Below are positions 15,630 through 24,028 of a stretch of 64,000 nt of DNA, piece after piece; within the stretch, counting starts at the first letter, position 1, and every line of letters begins with the position of its first letter. Under the pieces are notes generated by a model, which saw only the letters and a program-made list of their open reading frames with translations, made no database searches and was not told the origin of the DNA. The translations under genes and the position numbers were made by a program. The stretch lies in contig DCHF01000029.1 in assembly GCA_002315555.1 (NCBI GenBank), positions 28,669-92,668 of the forward strand. The letters are read 5' to 3'. This DNA is from Lachnospiraceae bacterium UBA1759. GTDB lineage: Bacteria; Bacillota; Clostridia; Lachnospirales; Lachnospiraceae.

Positions 15630-16499
15630 TTATAAATACTCGTTTAATGCGTTCGTCAGCGCTGCAAATTCAGCCAGCGTCAGGGTCTCGCCGCGCACAC
15701 TCTCTCCCTTTCCGAGAACAGCGATCGCGCTCTCCGCCTGCTCCTTCGAGAAATGCAGGTTCTCCGCGTTCTTCAAGCCGTTTGCCAGCGTCTTTCTGCG
15801 CTGCACAAAGCTCGCCTTGATCACATCGAACATCAGCGATACATTGGCAGTCTCAACAGCCGGCGCCGGACGTTTGGTCAGCCGGATGACCGCCGATGCC
15901 ACATCGGGCCGCGGCATGAAACAGTTCTGCGGCACATTGGCCACCAGGTACGGCTCTGAATAATACTGGACTGCCAACGACAGCGCACCGTAGTTCTTGG
16001 TACCCGGACCGGACTGCATCCGCTCCGCGACCTCCTTCTGGACCATGACCGTGATGCTGGTTACCGGGACATCGCCCTCCAGAAGCCCCATGATAATGGG
16101 GGTCGTAATATAATACGGCAGGTTCGCAACGACCTTGAAGGGCTTGCCGCCGCACTTCTCCTCGGAGAGCGCCTTCAGATCCACCTTCAGGATATCGTTA
16201 TGAATGACGGTTACATTGTCATAGGCCGCAAGCGTATCGTTCTCAAGAATCGGGATCAGGGCGTCATCGATCTCTACCGCAAACACCTGCCCCGCGTTTT
16301 CAGCGAGCGCCTGCGTCAGCGTACCGATGCCCGGTCCGATCTCCAGGACCACATCGTCCTTCGTGATCTCTGCCGCGGAAATGATCTTATCCAGCACATG
16401 CACATCGATCAGAAAGTTCTGCCCGTAGCGCTTGCTAAAGGAAAATCCGTATTTTTTCAGGACTTCAACTGTATTTTTCGGGTCAATGAGACTCGCCAT
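15630..16499 (-). CDS. rsmA: 16S rRNA (adenine1518/1519-N6)-dimethyltransferase
   Basis: A 289-residue SAM-dependent methyltransferase (KsgA) that dimethylates two adjacent adenines in helix 45 of 16S rRNA. Motifs: FSKRYGQNFLIDVHVLDKI, SAM motif I VLEIGPGIGTLTQALAE, FAVEIDDALI, and the catalytic motif IV VANLPYYITTPI. The frame opens at a TTG five codons earlier, but ATG at 16499 has AGAGGTG and gives MASLIDP, so it is preferred. It lies 11 bp after tatD, a common Bacillota pairing. Confidence 0.95.
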   Translation of the reverse strand: MASLIDPKNTVEVLKKYGFSFSKRYGQNFLIDVHVLDKIISAAEITKDDVVLEIGPGIGTLTQALAENAGQVFAVEIDDALIPILENDTLAAYDNVTVIHNDILKVDLKALSEEKCGGKPFKVVANLPYYITTPIIMGLLEGDVPVTSITVMVQKEVAERMQSGPGTKNYGALSLAVQYYSEPYLVANVPQNCFMPRPDVASAVIRLTKRPAPAVETANVSLMFDVIKASFVQRRKTLANGLKNAENLHFSKEQAESAIAVLGKGESVRGETLTLAEFAALTNALNEYL

Positions 16500-16510
16500 A
16501 AGCACCTCTG

Positions 16511-17323
16511 TCAATCATTCAGCCGGTAGAGACGACGCGCGTTCTCCCAGGTCATGTTTTCCACTTCCTCGCGGGTGATGCCGCGAAGTTCCGCGATGGC
16601 ATCCGCCACGTAAGTAAGGTTCCCGGACCAGTTCCTCTTGCCGCGGTTCGGAACCGGGGCCAGGTACGGGCAGTCCGTTTCAAGAAGCAGACGGTCGGAC
16701 GGCACATATGCCGCCACTTCCTTTGCCGCTCTGCCGTTTTTAAAGGTCGTCACACCGCCCAGGGCGATGTAATATCCGAGGTTCAAAAACTCGCGTGCCA
16801 TCTCCTTACTGTAGGAGAAGCAATGAACGATGCCGCACCCCTCCCCGGTACAATGCTCCTTCAGGATATCGAAGGTATCCTTTGCGGCATCCCGTGAATG
16901 GATGACAACCGGAAGATCGACCGCGCGAGCCACGTCCAGTTGACGCACAAACCATTCCTTCTGGATCTCCCGGGGACTTTCATCCCAGTAGTAATCCAGT
17001 CCGATCTCCCCGATGGCCACGACCTTGTTCAGCCCCGGCTTTTTCGGGTCTCCGGCATTCCGGTAAGCATATTTCAGGGCGAGCTCCGTCAAACGGTCCA
17101 TGTCGGCTTCCGTGAGCTCACCGACCTCGTCCGGATGCACACCGAGCGCCGCATAAATGAAATCATGGGACTGCGCAAGCGCGAGCGTGGTGTCCACGGA
17201 CGCCATGCTTGCAGCGATGTTCACGATGCGTCCGACCCCACAGGCAGACAAAGAGGCCAAAACGGCCTCTCTGTCATCCTCATATTTTGTATCGTCGTAA
17301 TGCGTGTGTGTATCGAAGATCAT
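16511..17323 (-). CDS. tatD: TatD-family metal-dependent hydrolase
   Basis: A 270-residue TIM-barrel hydrolase of the TatD family, associated with 3'-exonuclease activity. Metal-binding motifs in order: FDTHTHYDD (N-terminal HxH), AIGEIGLDYYW, VVIHSRDA, IVHCFSYS and LLETDCPYLAP. An insertion with YRNAGDPKKPGLNK lies before the second motif. Its start overlaps the pgi stop by 4 nt (ATGA), so it is coupled to pgi, and rsmA follows. Confidence 0.93.
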   Translation of the reverse strand: MIFDTHTHYDDTKYEDDREAVLASLSACGVGRIVNIAASMASVDTTLALAQSHDFIYAALGVHPDEVGELTEADMDRLTELALKYAYRNAGDPKKPGLNKVVAIGEIGLDYYWDESPREIQKEWFVRQLDVARAVDLPVVIHSRDAAKDTFDILKEHCTGEGCGIVHCFSYSKEMAREFLNLGYYIALGGVTTFKNGRAAKEVAAYVPSDRLLLETDCPYLAPVPNRGKRNWSGNLTYVADAIAELRGITREEVENMTWENARRLYRLND

Positions 17324-18672
17324 ATCAGTCTCTTGACCAGAACCTCACGCTGAGCTTCATAACCGGGCTTGCCCAGAAGCGCGAACATATTCTTCTTGTA
17401 GCTCTCAACACCGGGCTGATTGAACGGATTTACGCCGAGCATGTAACCGGAAACGCCGCAGGCAAATTCGAAGAAGTAGAACAGCTGACCCAGGGTGTAA
17501 GCGGTCTGGTCATTGACATGTACCAGAAGGTTCGGAACGTTGCCGTCGGTATGAGCAAGGAGAGTACCTCTGCTTGCTGCGTGGTTGACAAAATCCATAT
17601 CCTTGCCGGCCAGATAGTTCAGGCCGTCCAGGTCGTTTGCTTCCATGTTGAGGTAAACGGTCTCTTTGGTGTGCTCGATGTCGATGACAGTCTCGAACAT
17701 AACGCGGGAGCCATCCTGAATGAACTGACCCATGGAGTGCAGATCGGTCGAGCAGTCAACTGCTGCCGGGAACAGGCCCTTCAGGTCCTTACCTTCAGAC
17801 TCGCCGAACAGCTGCTTCCACCATTCGCCCATGTAATGGAAGCTCGGCTCATAGTTCGTCAGGATCTCAACGGACTTGCCCTGGCTGTAAAGCAGGTTAC
17901 GAATAGCTGCATACATGATGGAGTCGTTCTTCTCAAGCGGAGTCTCCAGACAGAACTTGCGCATTTCCGCAGCACCGCCCATCAGCTGTGCGATATTGAC
18001 ACCGGTAGCGGCGATCGGAAGAAGACCTACTGCGGTGAGGACGGAGAAACGGCCGCCGACATCGTCCGGAACAACGAAGGTCTCATAGCCTTCGGAATCC
18101 GACAGATTCTTCAGTGCGCCCTTTGCCTTATCCGTGGTAGCATAGATACGCTTTGCAGCGCCGGCCTTACCGTACTTGAGCTCCAGTTTTTCCTTCAGAA
18201 CGCGGAATGCGATGGCCGGCTCAGTGGTGGTGCCGGACTTGGAAATAACGTTGATGGAGAAGTCGCGGTTGCCGATGACATCGATCAGGTGCTTTAAGTA
18301 AGTACCGCTGATGGAGTTACCGGCATAGTAGATTTCCGGACCCTGACGGAGTTCCTTGGAAATGTTGTTGTAGAAAGTGTGATTCAGGAATTCGTTTGCC
18401 GCACGTGCGCCGAGGTAGGAACCGCCGATGCCGATGACAACCAGGACTTCGGAATCCTCACGGATCCTGCGCGCTGCGTCCTGAATGCGCTCGAACTCTT
18501 CCTTGTCATAGTCGATCGGAAGATCGATCCAGCCCAGGAAATCACTTCCTTCGCCGTTTCTGTTTAAAAGTGTATCGCGGGCAGCAGCTGCTTTCTCCTT
18601 CACGGAGTTCAGCTCTTCCTCGCTGAAAAAGCCTGTGGCTTTGGAATAATCAAATTCAATATTCTTAATCAT
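17320..18672 (-). CDS. pgi: Glucose-6-phosphate isomerase
   Basis: A 450-residue isomerase interconverting glucose 6-phosphate and fructose 6-phosphate. Signature sequences: VVIGIGGSYLGARAANEFL, VISKSGTTTEPAIAFR, VVPDDVGGRFSVLTAVGLLP with the catalytic Glu region, and FNQPGVESYKKNMF with the active-site Lys. Length matches the short Bacillota form. It heads the pgi-tatD-rsmA-tadA run with a near-consensus promoter about 30 bp upstream. The window also holds pfkA, so two early glycolytic steps are represented. Confidence 0.97.
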   Translation of the reverse strand: MIKNIEFDYSKATGFFSEEELNSVKEKAAAARDTLLNRNGEGSDFLGWIDLPIDYDKEEFERIQDAARRIREDSEVLVVIGIGGSYLGARAANEFLNHTFYNNISKELRQGPEIYYAGNSISGTYLKHLIDVIGNRDFSINVISKSGTTTEPAIAFRVLKEKLELKYGKAGAAKRIYATTDKAKGALKNLSDSEGYETFVVPDDVGGRFSVLTAVGLLPIAATGVNIAQLMGGAAEMRKFCLETPLEKNDSIMYAAIRNLLYSQGKSVEILTNYEPSFHYMGEWWKQLFGESEGKDLKGLFPAAVDCSTDLHSMGQFIQDGSRVMFETVIDIEHTKETVYLNMEANDLDGLNYLAGKDMDFVNHAASRGTLLAHTDGNVPNLLVHVNDQTAYTLGQLFYFFEFACGVSGYMLGVNPFNQPGVESYKKNMFALLGKPGYEAQREVLVKRLI

Positions 18673-18703
18673 GGCAATCAGCCCCCTTTATAATATCCAT
18701 ATA

Positions 18704-18732
18704 AGTATACTATTTTCCATGTCCTCTTGCAA
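18704..18732 (-). promoter_or_regulatory. Promoter of pgi operon
   Basis: Minus-strand TTGCAA (18727-18732), 17-nt spacer, TATACT (18704-18709). The pgi ATG lies about 30 bp downstream with AAAGGGGG as ribosome site. Confidence 0.78.
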
Positions 18733-18841
18733 GACAAAAGAAGTCGAATTTTCGAACAGATATCAGTGGTTTTTGATAAAAAATTGTCAAATCCCGTCCT
18801 TTTCCGCCACTTTTTGACACACGTTTTGGGCTGTGTTCGCA

Positions 18842-18869
18842 TAAAAAGAGCTCCCGCACGGGGAGCTCT
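18842..18869 (-). terminator. Terminator of the GH2 gene
   Basis: An 8-bp stem GAGCTCCC/GGGAGCTC with T-runs on both strands (CTTTTTAT on minus). It lies 23 bp after the GH2 stop. Confidence 0.85.
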
Positions 18870-18891
18870 TTTGTTTTCTTTGTAACAGAAT

Positions 18892-21045
18892 TTACCGGTC
18901 AATCAGCGCACTGAAATCGCGGCCCTTCAGCATGCTCTTCTGCTCTTCGATGCAGTTTAAGTTCAGCTTGATATCGCCCTTACCGGTACGCTTTACGTAG
19001 ATCACAGCCTTGCCCTCGAGGGTCTTTCTGTAATCAGCGCTGAACGGTGTCAGGTCGGAAACGTTGCCGGTATCGATACCCATCAGCCGGCCGGCGCCCA
19101 GGACCTGCACACGGAAGAGGTGATCGTCCCTGGTCGGAAGACCCTCCGCGTCCTTTAAGGTGATCTCGAACTGATACATGTAACCGTCGGCGATGGAGGC
19201 CTTATCAAAACTCTGCAGATTCAGGATGTCGCTGCCCTGCCACAGCTTGATGTCCACATCAACGGCTGCGTCTTCGGACAGCTCCGTCTTTACAGCCGTA
19301 CCGCCCCAGCGCTCAGCGATCATAAAATAGCGATCCTTCGGGACGCCGTTGGTCTTTAAATAGCCGGCCTGTGAACAGTAGATCGGCCAACCGTGAGCCT
19401 CGCCCAGGAAGTCAAAGCCGACCCAGAGGAACTGGCCGCAGACAAAGTCATTGTCCGTGACAGCCTGCCAAGCGAGCGGATGACCGCCGTTTTCGGTGCC
19501 GACGAATGCGCGGTCCGGGAAGCGCTTGTGGTCCTCCAGATAGAACTGCTCCTTATAATTGTAGCCGATGACATCAAGGGCATCGACAAAGCCGAGGTGC
19601 GTGGAAAGCTCCGGGAACGCCGCTGCCAGCGTGACGGCTCTGGTGCTGTCCTCTTCACGGACGATGTCCGCAAGCTCCTTTGCAAGCACCGCCAGGCGCT
19701 CCATATTCGGCTTGTTCGGGTTGTATTCGCGCTCCGCTGCCGGCTTGTTATGGTCGTTGTTGCCGGTCATGGTCTGGAACATCGGATGGCAGTACGGATC
19801 GTTCGGGTAGTCGATCTCATTGCCGATGGACCAGAAAATAATGGAAGCATGGTTACGGTCACGGCGGACCATCGTGCGAAGGTCCTCCTCGTGCCATACC
19901 GGGAATGCTTCAAAATAGCCCTCGTGCTTGGGCGGGTAAACATTGTGGCCGGTAGACCACTTGTTCTTGGCCTGCTCCCACTCGTCAAAAGCTTCGTCCA
20001 TCATCATGAAGCCCATGGTGTCACAAAGGTCGTAAAGCTCCGGCATGTGCGGATTATGGCTGCAGCGGATGGCATTACAGCCCATTTCCTTCAGAAGCTC
20101 CAGACGGCGCTGCCATACTTCCGGTGTCACCGCCGCACCAAGAACGCCGGCGTCGTGGTGAACACAGACCCCCTTGAAAATGGTGGAAACGTCATTTAAG
20201 AAGAAGCCCTTGTCCGGGTCAAAGAAGATCTTACGGATACCGACGTTTTCCACATCGGCAATGCACTCACCGTCTTCCGTCTCGTAAACGGATTCCATGA
20301 CATAAAGAACCGGCTCTTCCAGGCTCCAAAGGCTCGGATTCTGCACCGTTCCGGTCAGTTCGACCTTTGCTGTCTTTCCTGCGGCAACAGTCACCGTACC
20401 GGTCAGCTCCGCGGCGACCTTCTTGGTCACGCGCTGAACGAGCGCGGTGCGGATCTTGACGTTCTGCTCTTTAGCGGTGGTATTGACGACCTCGTGAACG
20501 ACCTTGACATCGGCGCTTTCGCGGGTAATATTTTCAGCGGAGAACTGCACGCCGTGAAGTGCCGGATGTACAGGCTCTTCCACAACGAGCGTGACTTTTC
20601 TGTAAATGCCGGAGCCGGTGAACCAGCGGGAATCGGCAAGGTCGGTATGCGTCACCTTGACTGCGATGACATTCTCCGTTTCGCCGAAGTTTACGGCATG
20701 GGTGATGTCATAGGAGATCTCGGTATAACCGAACGGACGGTTTCCGAAATAATAACTGTTGCACCAGACCTGACTGTTTTTATAAATACCGTCAAAAATG
20801 ACGCGTACGGATTTTCCTCTGTATTCTTCCGGGAGCGAGAAACGGATGCGATACCAGCCGATGCCGCCCTGCAGATAACCCGTACCGCTGGACCAGTCCT
20901 TCGAGAACGGGCCTTCAACGGACCAGTCATGCGGGACCATCACCTTGCGCCATGCACTGTCATCGTAGCCCTTGAACCAGGCTTCGCTGCACTCACCCAA
21001 ATGGAAACGCCACCCCTTGGTCAATGTTAAAATCGTTTTGTCCAT
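18892..21045 (-). CDS. Glycoside hydrolase family 2 protein (beta-galactosidase/glucuronidase-like)
   Basis: A 717-residue cytoplasmic glycosidase without signal peptide. Domains: N-terminal sugar-binding jelly roll (WRFHLGECSEAWFKGYDDS, VPHDWSVEGPF, GIGWYRIRFSLP), an Ig-like sandwich (about 180-290), a TIM barrel with GVCVHHDAGVLG and CNAIRCSHNPH, the acid/base in FWSIGNEIDYPND and the probable nucleophile in FVGTENGG, and a C-terminal domain resembling DUF4982-type extensions. Length is that of the shorter GH2 beta-galactosidases. Substrate specificity cannot be fixed. It has its own promoter and terminator and no transporter next to it. Confidence 0.9.
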   Translation of the reverse strand: MDKTILTLTKGWRFHLGECSEAWFKGYDDSAWRKVMVPHDWSVEGPFSKDWSSGTGYLQGGIGWYRIRFSLPEEYRGKSVRVIFDGIYKNSQVWCNSYYFGNRPFGYTEISYDITHAVNFGETENVIAVKVTHTDLADSRWFTGSGIYRKVTLVVEEPVHPALHGVQFSAENITRESADVKVVHEVVNTTAKEQNVKIRTALVQRVTKKVAAELTGTVTVAAGKTAKVELTGTVQNPSLWSLEEPVLYVMESVYETEDGECIADVENVGIRKIFFDPDKGFFLNDVSTIFKGVCVHHDAGVLGAAVTPEVWQRRLELLKEMGCNAIRCSHNPHMPELYDLCDTMGFMMMDEAFDEWEQAKNKWSTGHNVYPPKHEGYFEAFPVWHEEDLRTMVRRDRNHASIIFWSIGNEIDYPNDPYCHPMFQTMTGNNDHNKPAAEREYNPNKPNMERLAVLAKELADIVREEDSTRAVTLAAAFPELSTHLGFVDALDVIGYNYKEQFYLEDHKRFPDRAFVGTENGGHPLAWQAVTDNDFVCGQFLWVGFDFLGEAHGWPIYCSQAGYLKTNGVPKDRYFMIAERWGGTAVKTELSEDAAVDVDIKLWQGSDILNLQSFDKASIADGYMYQFEITLKDAEGLPTRDDHLFRVQVLGAGRLMGIDTGNVSDLTPFSADYRKTLEGKAVIYVKRTGKGDIKLNLNCIEEQKSMLKGRDFSALIDR

Positions 21046-21078
21046 TTTTACCTCCTGAGGGTACTATTCTTTATGGAC

Positions 21079-21107
21079 AGTTTATATTTTTTACAAATAC
21101 AAGTCAA
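21079..21107 (-). promoter_or_regulatory. Promoter of the GH2 gene
   Basis: Minus-strand TTGACT (21102-21107), 17-nt spacer, TAAACT (21079-21084). The divergent promoter's -35 box starts only 7 bp away, so a regulator bound here could affect both genes. Confidence 0.65.
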
Positions 21108-21113
21108 TATTCC

Positions 21114-21142
21114 TTGCGTTTTTTGTTGGAATGAAATATAAT
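21114..21142 (+). promoter_or_regulatory. Promoter of the small P-loop gene
   Basis: TTGCGT (21114-21119), 17-nt spacer, TATAAT (21137-21142), followed by a strong AAAGGAGG ribosome site before the ATG at 21188. Confidence 0.8.
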
Positions 21143-21187
21143 AACTCCATATAAATCCCTACGTTCGTAGTAAAGGAGGATTACAAC

Positions 21188-21613
21188 ATGGTTTCATTAA
21201 TCGTTGGTGAGAAGGGTAAAGGCAAAACAAAGTATTTATTAGAGAAGGCAAACGAGGCAGTTAAGGTTGCTTCCGGCCATATCGTCTATATTGATAAGAG
21301 CGCAAAACACATGTATGAGCTGAATAACAAGGTTCGTCTGATCGATGCTTCCCGTTATCCGTTAAAGAGCGGCGATGAGTTCATCGGCTTCATCCTTGGT
21401 ATCGCTTCTCAGGACTATGACCTGCAGCAGATCTACCTGGATGGTTTCCTTGCAAATACCAAGGTTCAGGATGACATGGCTCAGATCAAGGCATACGTTA
21501 AGCATCTGGAAGAGATCAGTGCTCTTTGCAGCGTTGACATCATCATCAGCCTGTCCAAGGACAAGGCTGACGTTGATCCGGATCTGTACGAAAACATCAT
21601 CCTTGCACTGTAA
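21188..21613 (+). CDS. Small P-loop protein of unknown function
   Basis: A 141-residue protein that starts almost directly with a Walker A motif (VGEKGKGKTKYLLEKA, residues 6-21). HIVYIDKSAKHMYEL and DLQQIYLDGFLAN follow; IYLDG could supply a Walker B aspartate. A last strand VDIIISLSKD precedes a short end. No sensor, lid or partner domain is visible, so it is a minimal NTP-binding fold. Similar clostridial proteins are sometimes labelled PilT-like, which is not supported here since no PilT motif is present. It has its own promoter and a strong terminator and is therefore a monocistronic, probably well expressed gene. Confidence 0.72.
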   Translation: MVSLIVGEKGKGKTKYLLEKANEAVKVASGHIVYIDKSAKHMYELNNKVRLIDASRYPLKSGDEFIGFILGIASQDYDLQQIYLDGFLANTKVQDDMAQIKAYVKHLEEISALCSVDIIISLSKDKADVDPDLYENIILAL

Positions 21614-21668
21614 TTCAAGGTCGTTTTCGGTCTGAACGTTATACGTTCCAATAAAACTGAATTTTGCA

Positions 21669-21735
21669 GCAGGCGGTATGATCGCATTTCCGACAGTGTT
21701 CGGAGATCCGGTTTCATACCGCCTGCTTTTTTGTT
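21669..21735 (+). terminator. Terminator of the P-loop gene
   Basis: A long stem GCAGGCGGTATGA / TCATACCGCCTGC (21669-21726) followed by CTTTTTTGTTC. Confidence 0.88.
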
Positions 21736-21763
21736 CTTTCTTATGGAATAAAAGCCGCTTTCA

Positions 21764-21792
21764 TTGACAATGGAGACGGCTTTTATTATAAT
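21764..21792 (+). promoter_or_regulatory. Promoter of the arginine operon
   Basis: A perfect TTGACA (21764-21769), 17-nt spacer, TATAAT (21787-21792). It sits within an inverted repeat TAAAAGCCG...CGGCTTTTA (21748-21785 region). The AT-rich sequence just after it (AATAATTATTTAATATT) could hold an ArgR operator, but the match is weak. Confidence 0.85.
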
Positions 21793-21854
21793 AATTATTT
21801 AATATTGCTTTTAGAATAGGGTAATATCGCAAAATAAAGAAGGAGGTTTCAACG

Positions 21855-22778
21855 ATGGTAAAGGTTTTCATTGATGGCAGTGCCGGCACGACCGGACTGA
21901 GAATACATGAGAGGCTGTCACTCCGACGAGACATTGAAGTGATCACGCTCTCCGATGAATTACGAAAGGATACCGAAGCCAGACGAGAAGCCTTAAACAA
22001 AGCCGATCTGGTCTTCCTGTGCCTGCCCGACGCGGCGGCGGTAGAATCCGTTTCACTGATCGAAAATGACCGGACGGCAGTTATTGATACATCGACGGCC
22101 CATCGGACGATGGACGGTTGGACGTACGGTTTCCCGGAGCTCACCGGCCTGCGCGAAAAGATCGCTGTTTCTAAGCGGATCGCAAATCCGGGCTGTCATG
22201 CCAGCGGATTCATTTCACTGGTGGCACCGCTCACGGAGGCCGGCCTGATCTCCAAGGACGCCGCCCTCTCCGCATTTTCCCTGACCGGTTATTCCGGCGG
22301 CGGAAAAAAGATGATCGCTCAGTATGAGGAAGAAGGACGCGATGTCCTTCTGGACGCTCCTCGTATGTACGGCATCACCCAGAAACACAAGCACCTTCCG
22401 GAAATGCAGAAGCTCTGCGGCCTTACCGCTGCGCCGATCTTCTGCCCGATCGTCTCTTCCTACTACGCAGGTATGGAAGTCACCGTTCCGTTATTCAAGA
22501 ATATGGTGAACGGCAGCATCGACGATATCCGTGCGCTTTACAAAAACTACTACACAAACGGCATGATCCGTTATGCGGACGCAGCCGATGAAGCGGGCTT
22601 CATGTCCGGCGGTGCATATGCCGGCCGCGACACGATGGAGGTCTCCGTTCAGGGCAACGAAGACCGCATCCTGTTAGTGTCCCGTTTTGATAATCTCGGC
22701 AAAGGCGCTTCCGGCGCGGCCATTCAGAATATGAACATCGTCCTCGGAGTGGATGAAACCACCGGACTGGTGCTGTAA
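21855..22778 (+). CDS. argC: N-acetyl-gamma-glutamyl-phosphate reductase
   Basis: A 307-residue NADPH-dependent reductase, third step of the acetylated arginine pathway. It is the shorter type 2 ArgC. Motifs: VFIDGSAGTTGLRIHERL for nucleotide binding, STAHRTMDGWTYGFPEL, and the catalytic Cys in IANPGCHASGF. LFLCLPDAAA-like turn (VFLCLPDAAAVES) is typical. Ribosome site GAAGGAGG. First gene of argCJBD, 62 bp after a consensus promoter. Confidence 0.95.
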   Translation: MVKVFIDGSAGTTGLRIHERLSLRRDIEVITLSDELRKDTEARREALNKADLVFLCLPDAAAVESVSLIENDRTAVIDTSTAHRTMDGWTYGFPELTGLREKIAVSKRIANPGCHASGFISLVAPLTEAGLISKDAALSAFSLTGYSGGGKKMIAQYEEEGRDVLLDAPRMYGITQKHKHLPEMQKLCGLTAAPIFCPIVSSYYAGMEVTVPLFKNMVNGSIDDIRALYKNYYTNGMIRYADAADEAGFMSGGAYAGRDTMEVSVQGNEDRILLVSRFDNLGKGASGAAIQNMNIVLGVDETTGLVL

Positions 22779-22790
22779 TTGGAGGAAAAC

Positions 22791-24014
22791 ATGAATATGA
22801 TCAAAGGCGGCGTAACGGCCGCACAGGGCTTCAAGGCTGCAAGCTGCGAAGCAAATATCAAATATAAAAACCGTACCGATATGGCCATGGTATTCTCCGA
22901 AGCACCGTGTGTCAGCGCAGGTACCTTTACTTCAAACGTGGTAAAGGCTGCGTGTGTTCAGTGGGACCAGAAGGTCGTTGCATCAAACGCTCCGGTCCAT
23001 GCAGTCGTTATCAATTCCGGTATTGCAAATGCCTGCACCGGAAAGGAAGGCTTTGATGCCTGCGAAGCAACCGCAAAGGCTGTCGAAGCCATGCTGAATG
23101 TTCCGTACGCGGGCGTTGCGGTAGCATCGACCGGTGTCATCGGCATGCAGCTCCCGGTAGAAAAGCTGGAAAACGGTGTCCGTATGATGGCCGGTACGCT
23201 GAGCGATACCATCGAGGCCGGCACGGATGCTTCTCACGCGATCATGACGACCGATACCGTCAACAAAGAATACGCCGTCACCTTTGAGGCCGGCGGAAAG
23301 ACCGTCACGCTGGGCGGCATGAGCAAGGGCTCCGGAATGATCCATCCGAATATGTGCACCATGCTCGGCTTCCTGACTACGGACCTGAATATCGAAAAGC
23401 AGCTTTTACAGGAAGCACTGAGCGCGGTCATTAAGGACACGTTCAATATGATCACCGTCGATGGTGACACTTCCACAAACGACACCCTGCTTCTCCTGGC
23501 AAACGGACTGGCGGGAAATGAAAAGATCACTAAGAAAAACGAGGATTACGCGGCATTCTACACTGCACTCGATTGCGTCTGCCGTTATCTGGCTCGTCGT
23601 ATGGCTTCCGATGGTGAAGGCGCCACAAAGCTCTTCGAGGCAAAAGTCGTCAATGCAAAGACCAAGGAAGACGCAAGAACGCTGGCCCGCGCCATCGTCG
23701 GTTCCAATCTTTCCAAGGCTGCCATCTATGGCTGCGACGCAAACTTTGGCCGTTTCTTATGTGCCATGGGCTATTCCGGTTCCCTCTTCGATCAGAATGA
23801 TGTCGAACTGTTCTTTGAAAGCAAAGCCGGCCGCCTGGAAGTCTTTGACCACGGCGTACCGCTTGATTTTGATGAGGAATTTGCGGTCCGCATCATGAAG
23901 GAATCCGAAGTCACCGTTTTTGTTGACATGCACGAAGGTAACGAAGAGGCAGCGGCATGGGGCTGCGACCTGACCTACGATTACGTAAAGATCAACGCAG
24001 ATTACAGAAGTTAA
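22791..24014 (+). CDS. argJ: Bifunctional ornithine acetyltransferase / N-acetylglutamate synthase
   Basis: A 407-residue ArgJ. It recycles the acetyl group from N-acetylornithine to glutamate, closing the acetyl cycle. The self-cleavage site is visible in KGSGMIHPNMCTMLGFLTTD, with the Thr of CTMLGF as expected nucleophile of the beta chain. KVAxVVINSG-like HAVVINSGIANACTG and STGVIGMQLPV are further signatures. The frame opens at a TTG that is part of the ribosome site (TTGGAGG), so ATG at 22791 is chosen. It starts 12 bp after argC. Confidence 0.95.
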   Translation: MNMIKGGVTAAQGFKAASCEANIKYKNRTDMAMVFSEAPCVSAGTFTSNVVKAACVQWDQKVVASNAPVHAVVINSGIANACTGKEGFDACEATAKAVEAMLNVPYAGVAVASTGVIGMQLPVEKLENGVRMMAGTLSDTIEAGTDASHAIMTTDTVNKEYAVTFEAGGKTVTLGGMSKGSGMIHPNMCTMLGFLTTDLNIEKQLLQEALSAVIKDTFNMITVDGDTSTNDTLLLLANGLAGNEKITKKNEDYAAFYTALDCVCRYLARRMASDGEGATKLFEAKVVNAKTKEDARTLARAIVGSNLSKAAIYGCDANFGRFLCAMGYSGSLFDQNDVELFFESKAGRLEVFDHGVPLDFDEEFAVRIMKESEVTVFVDMHEGNEEAAAWGCDLTYDYVKINADYRS

Positions 24015-24028
24015 GAGGCATTTATAAT

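Noticed and set aside
17209..18297. 362-codon plus-strand frame opposite pgi
   Set aside because: Antisense shadow of a clear glucose-6-phosphate isomerase; no signals of its own.
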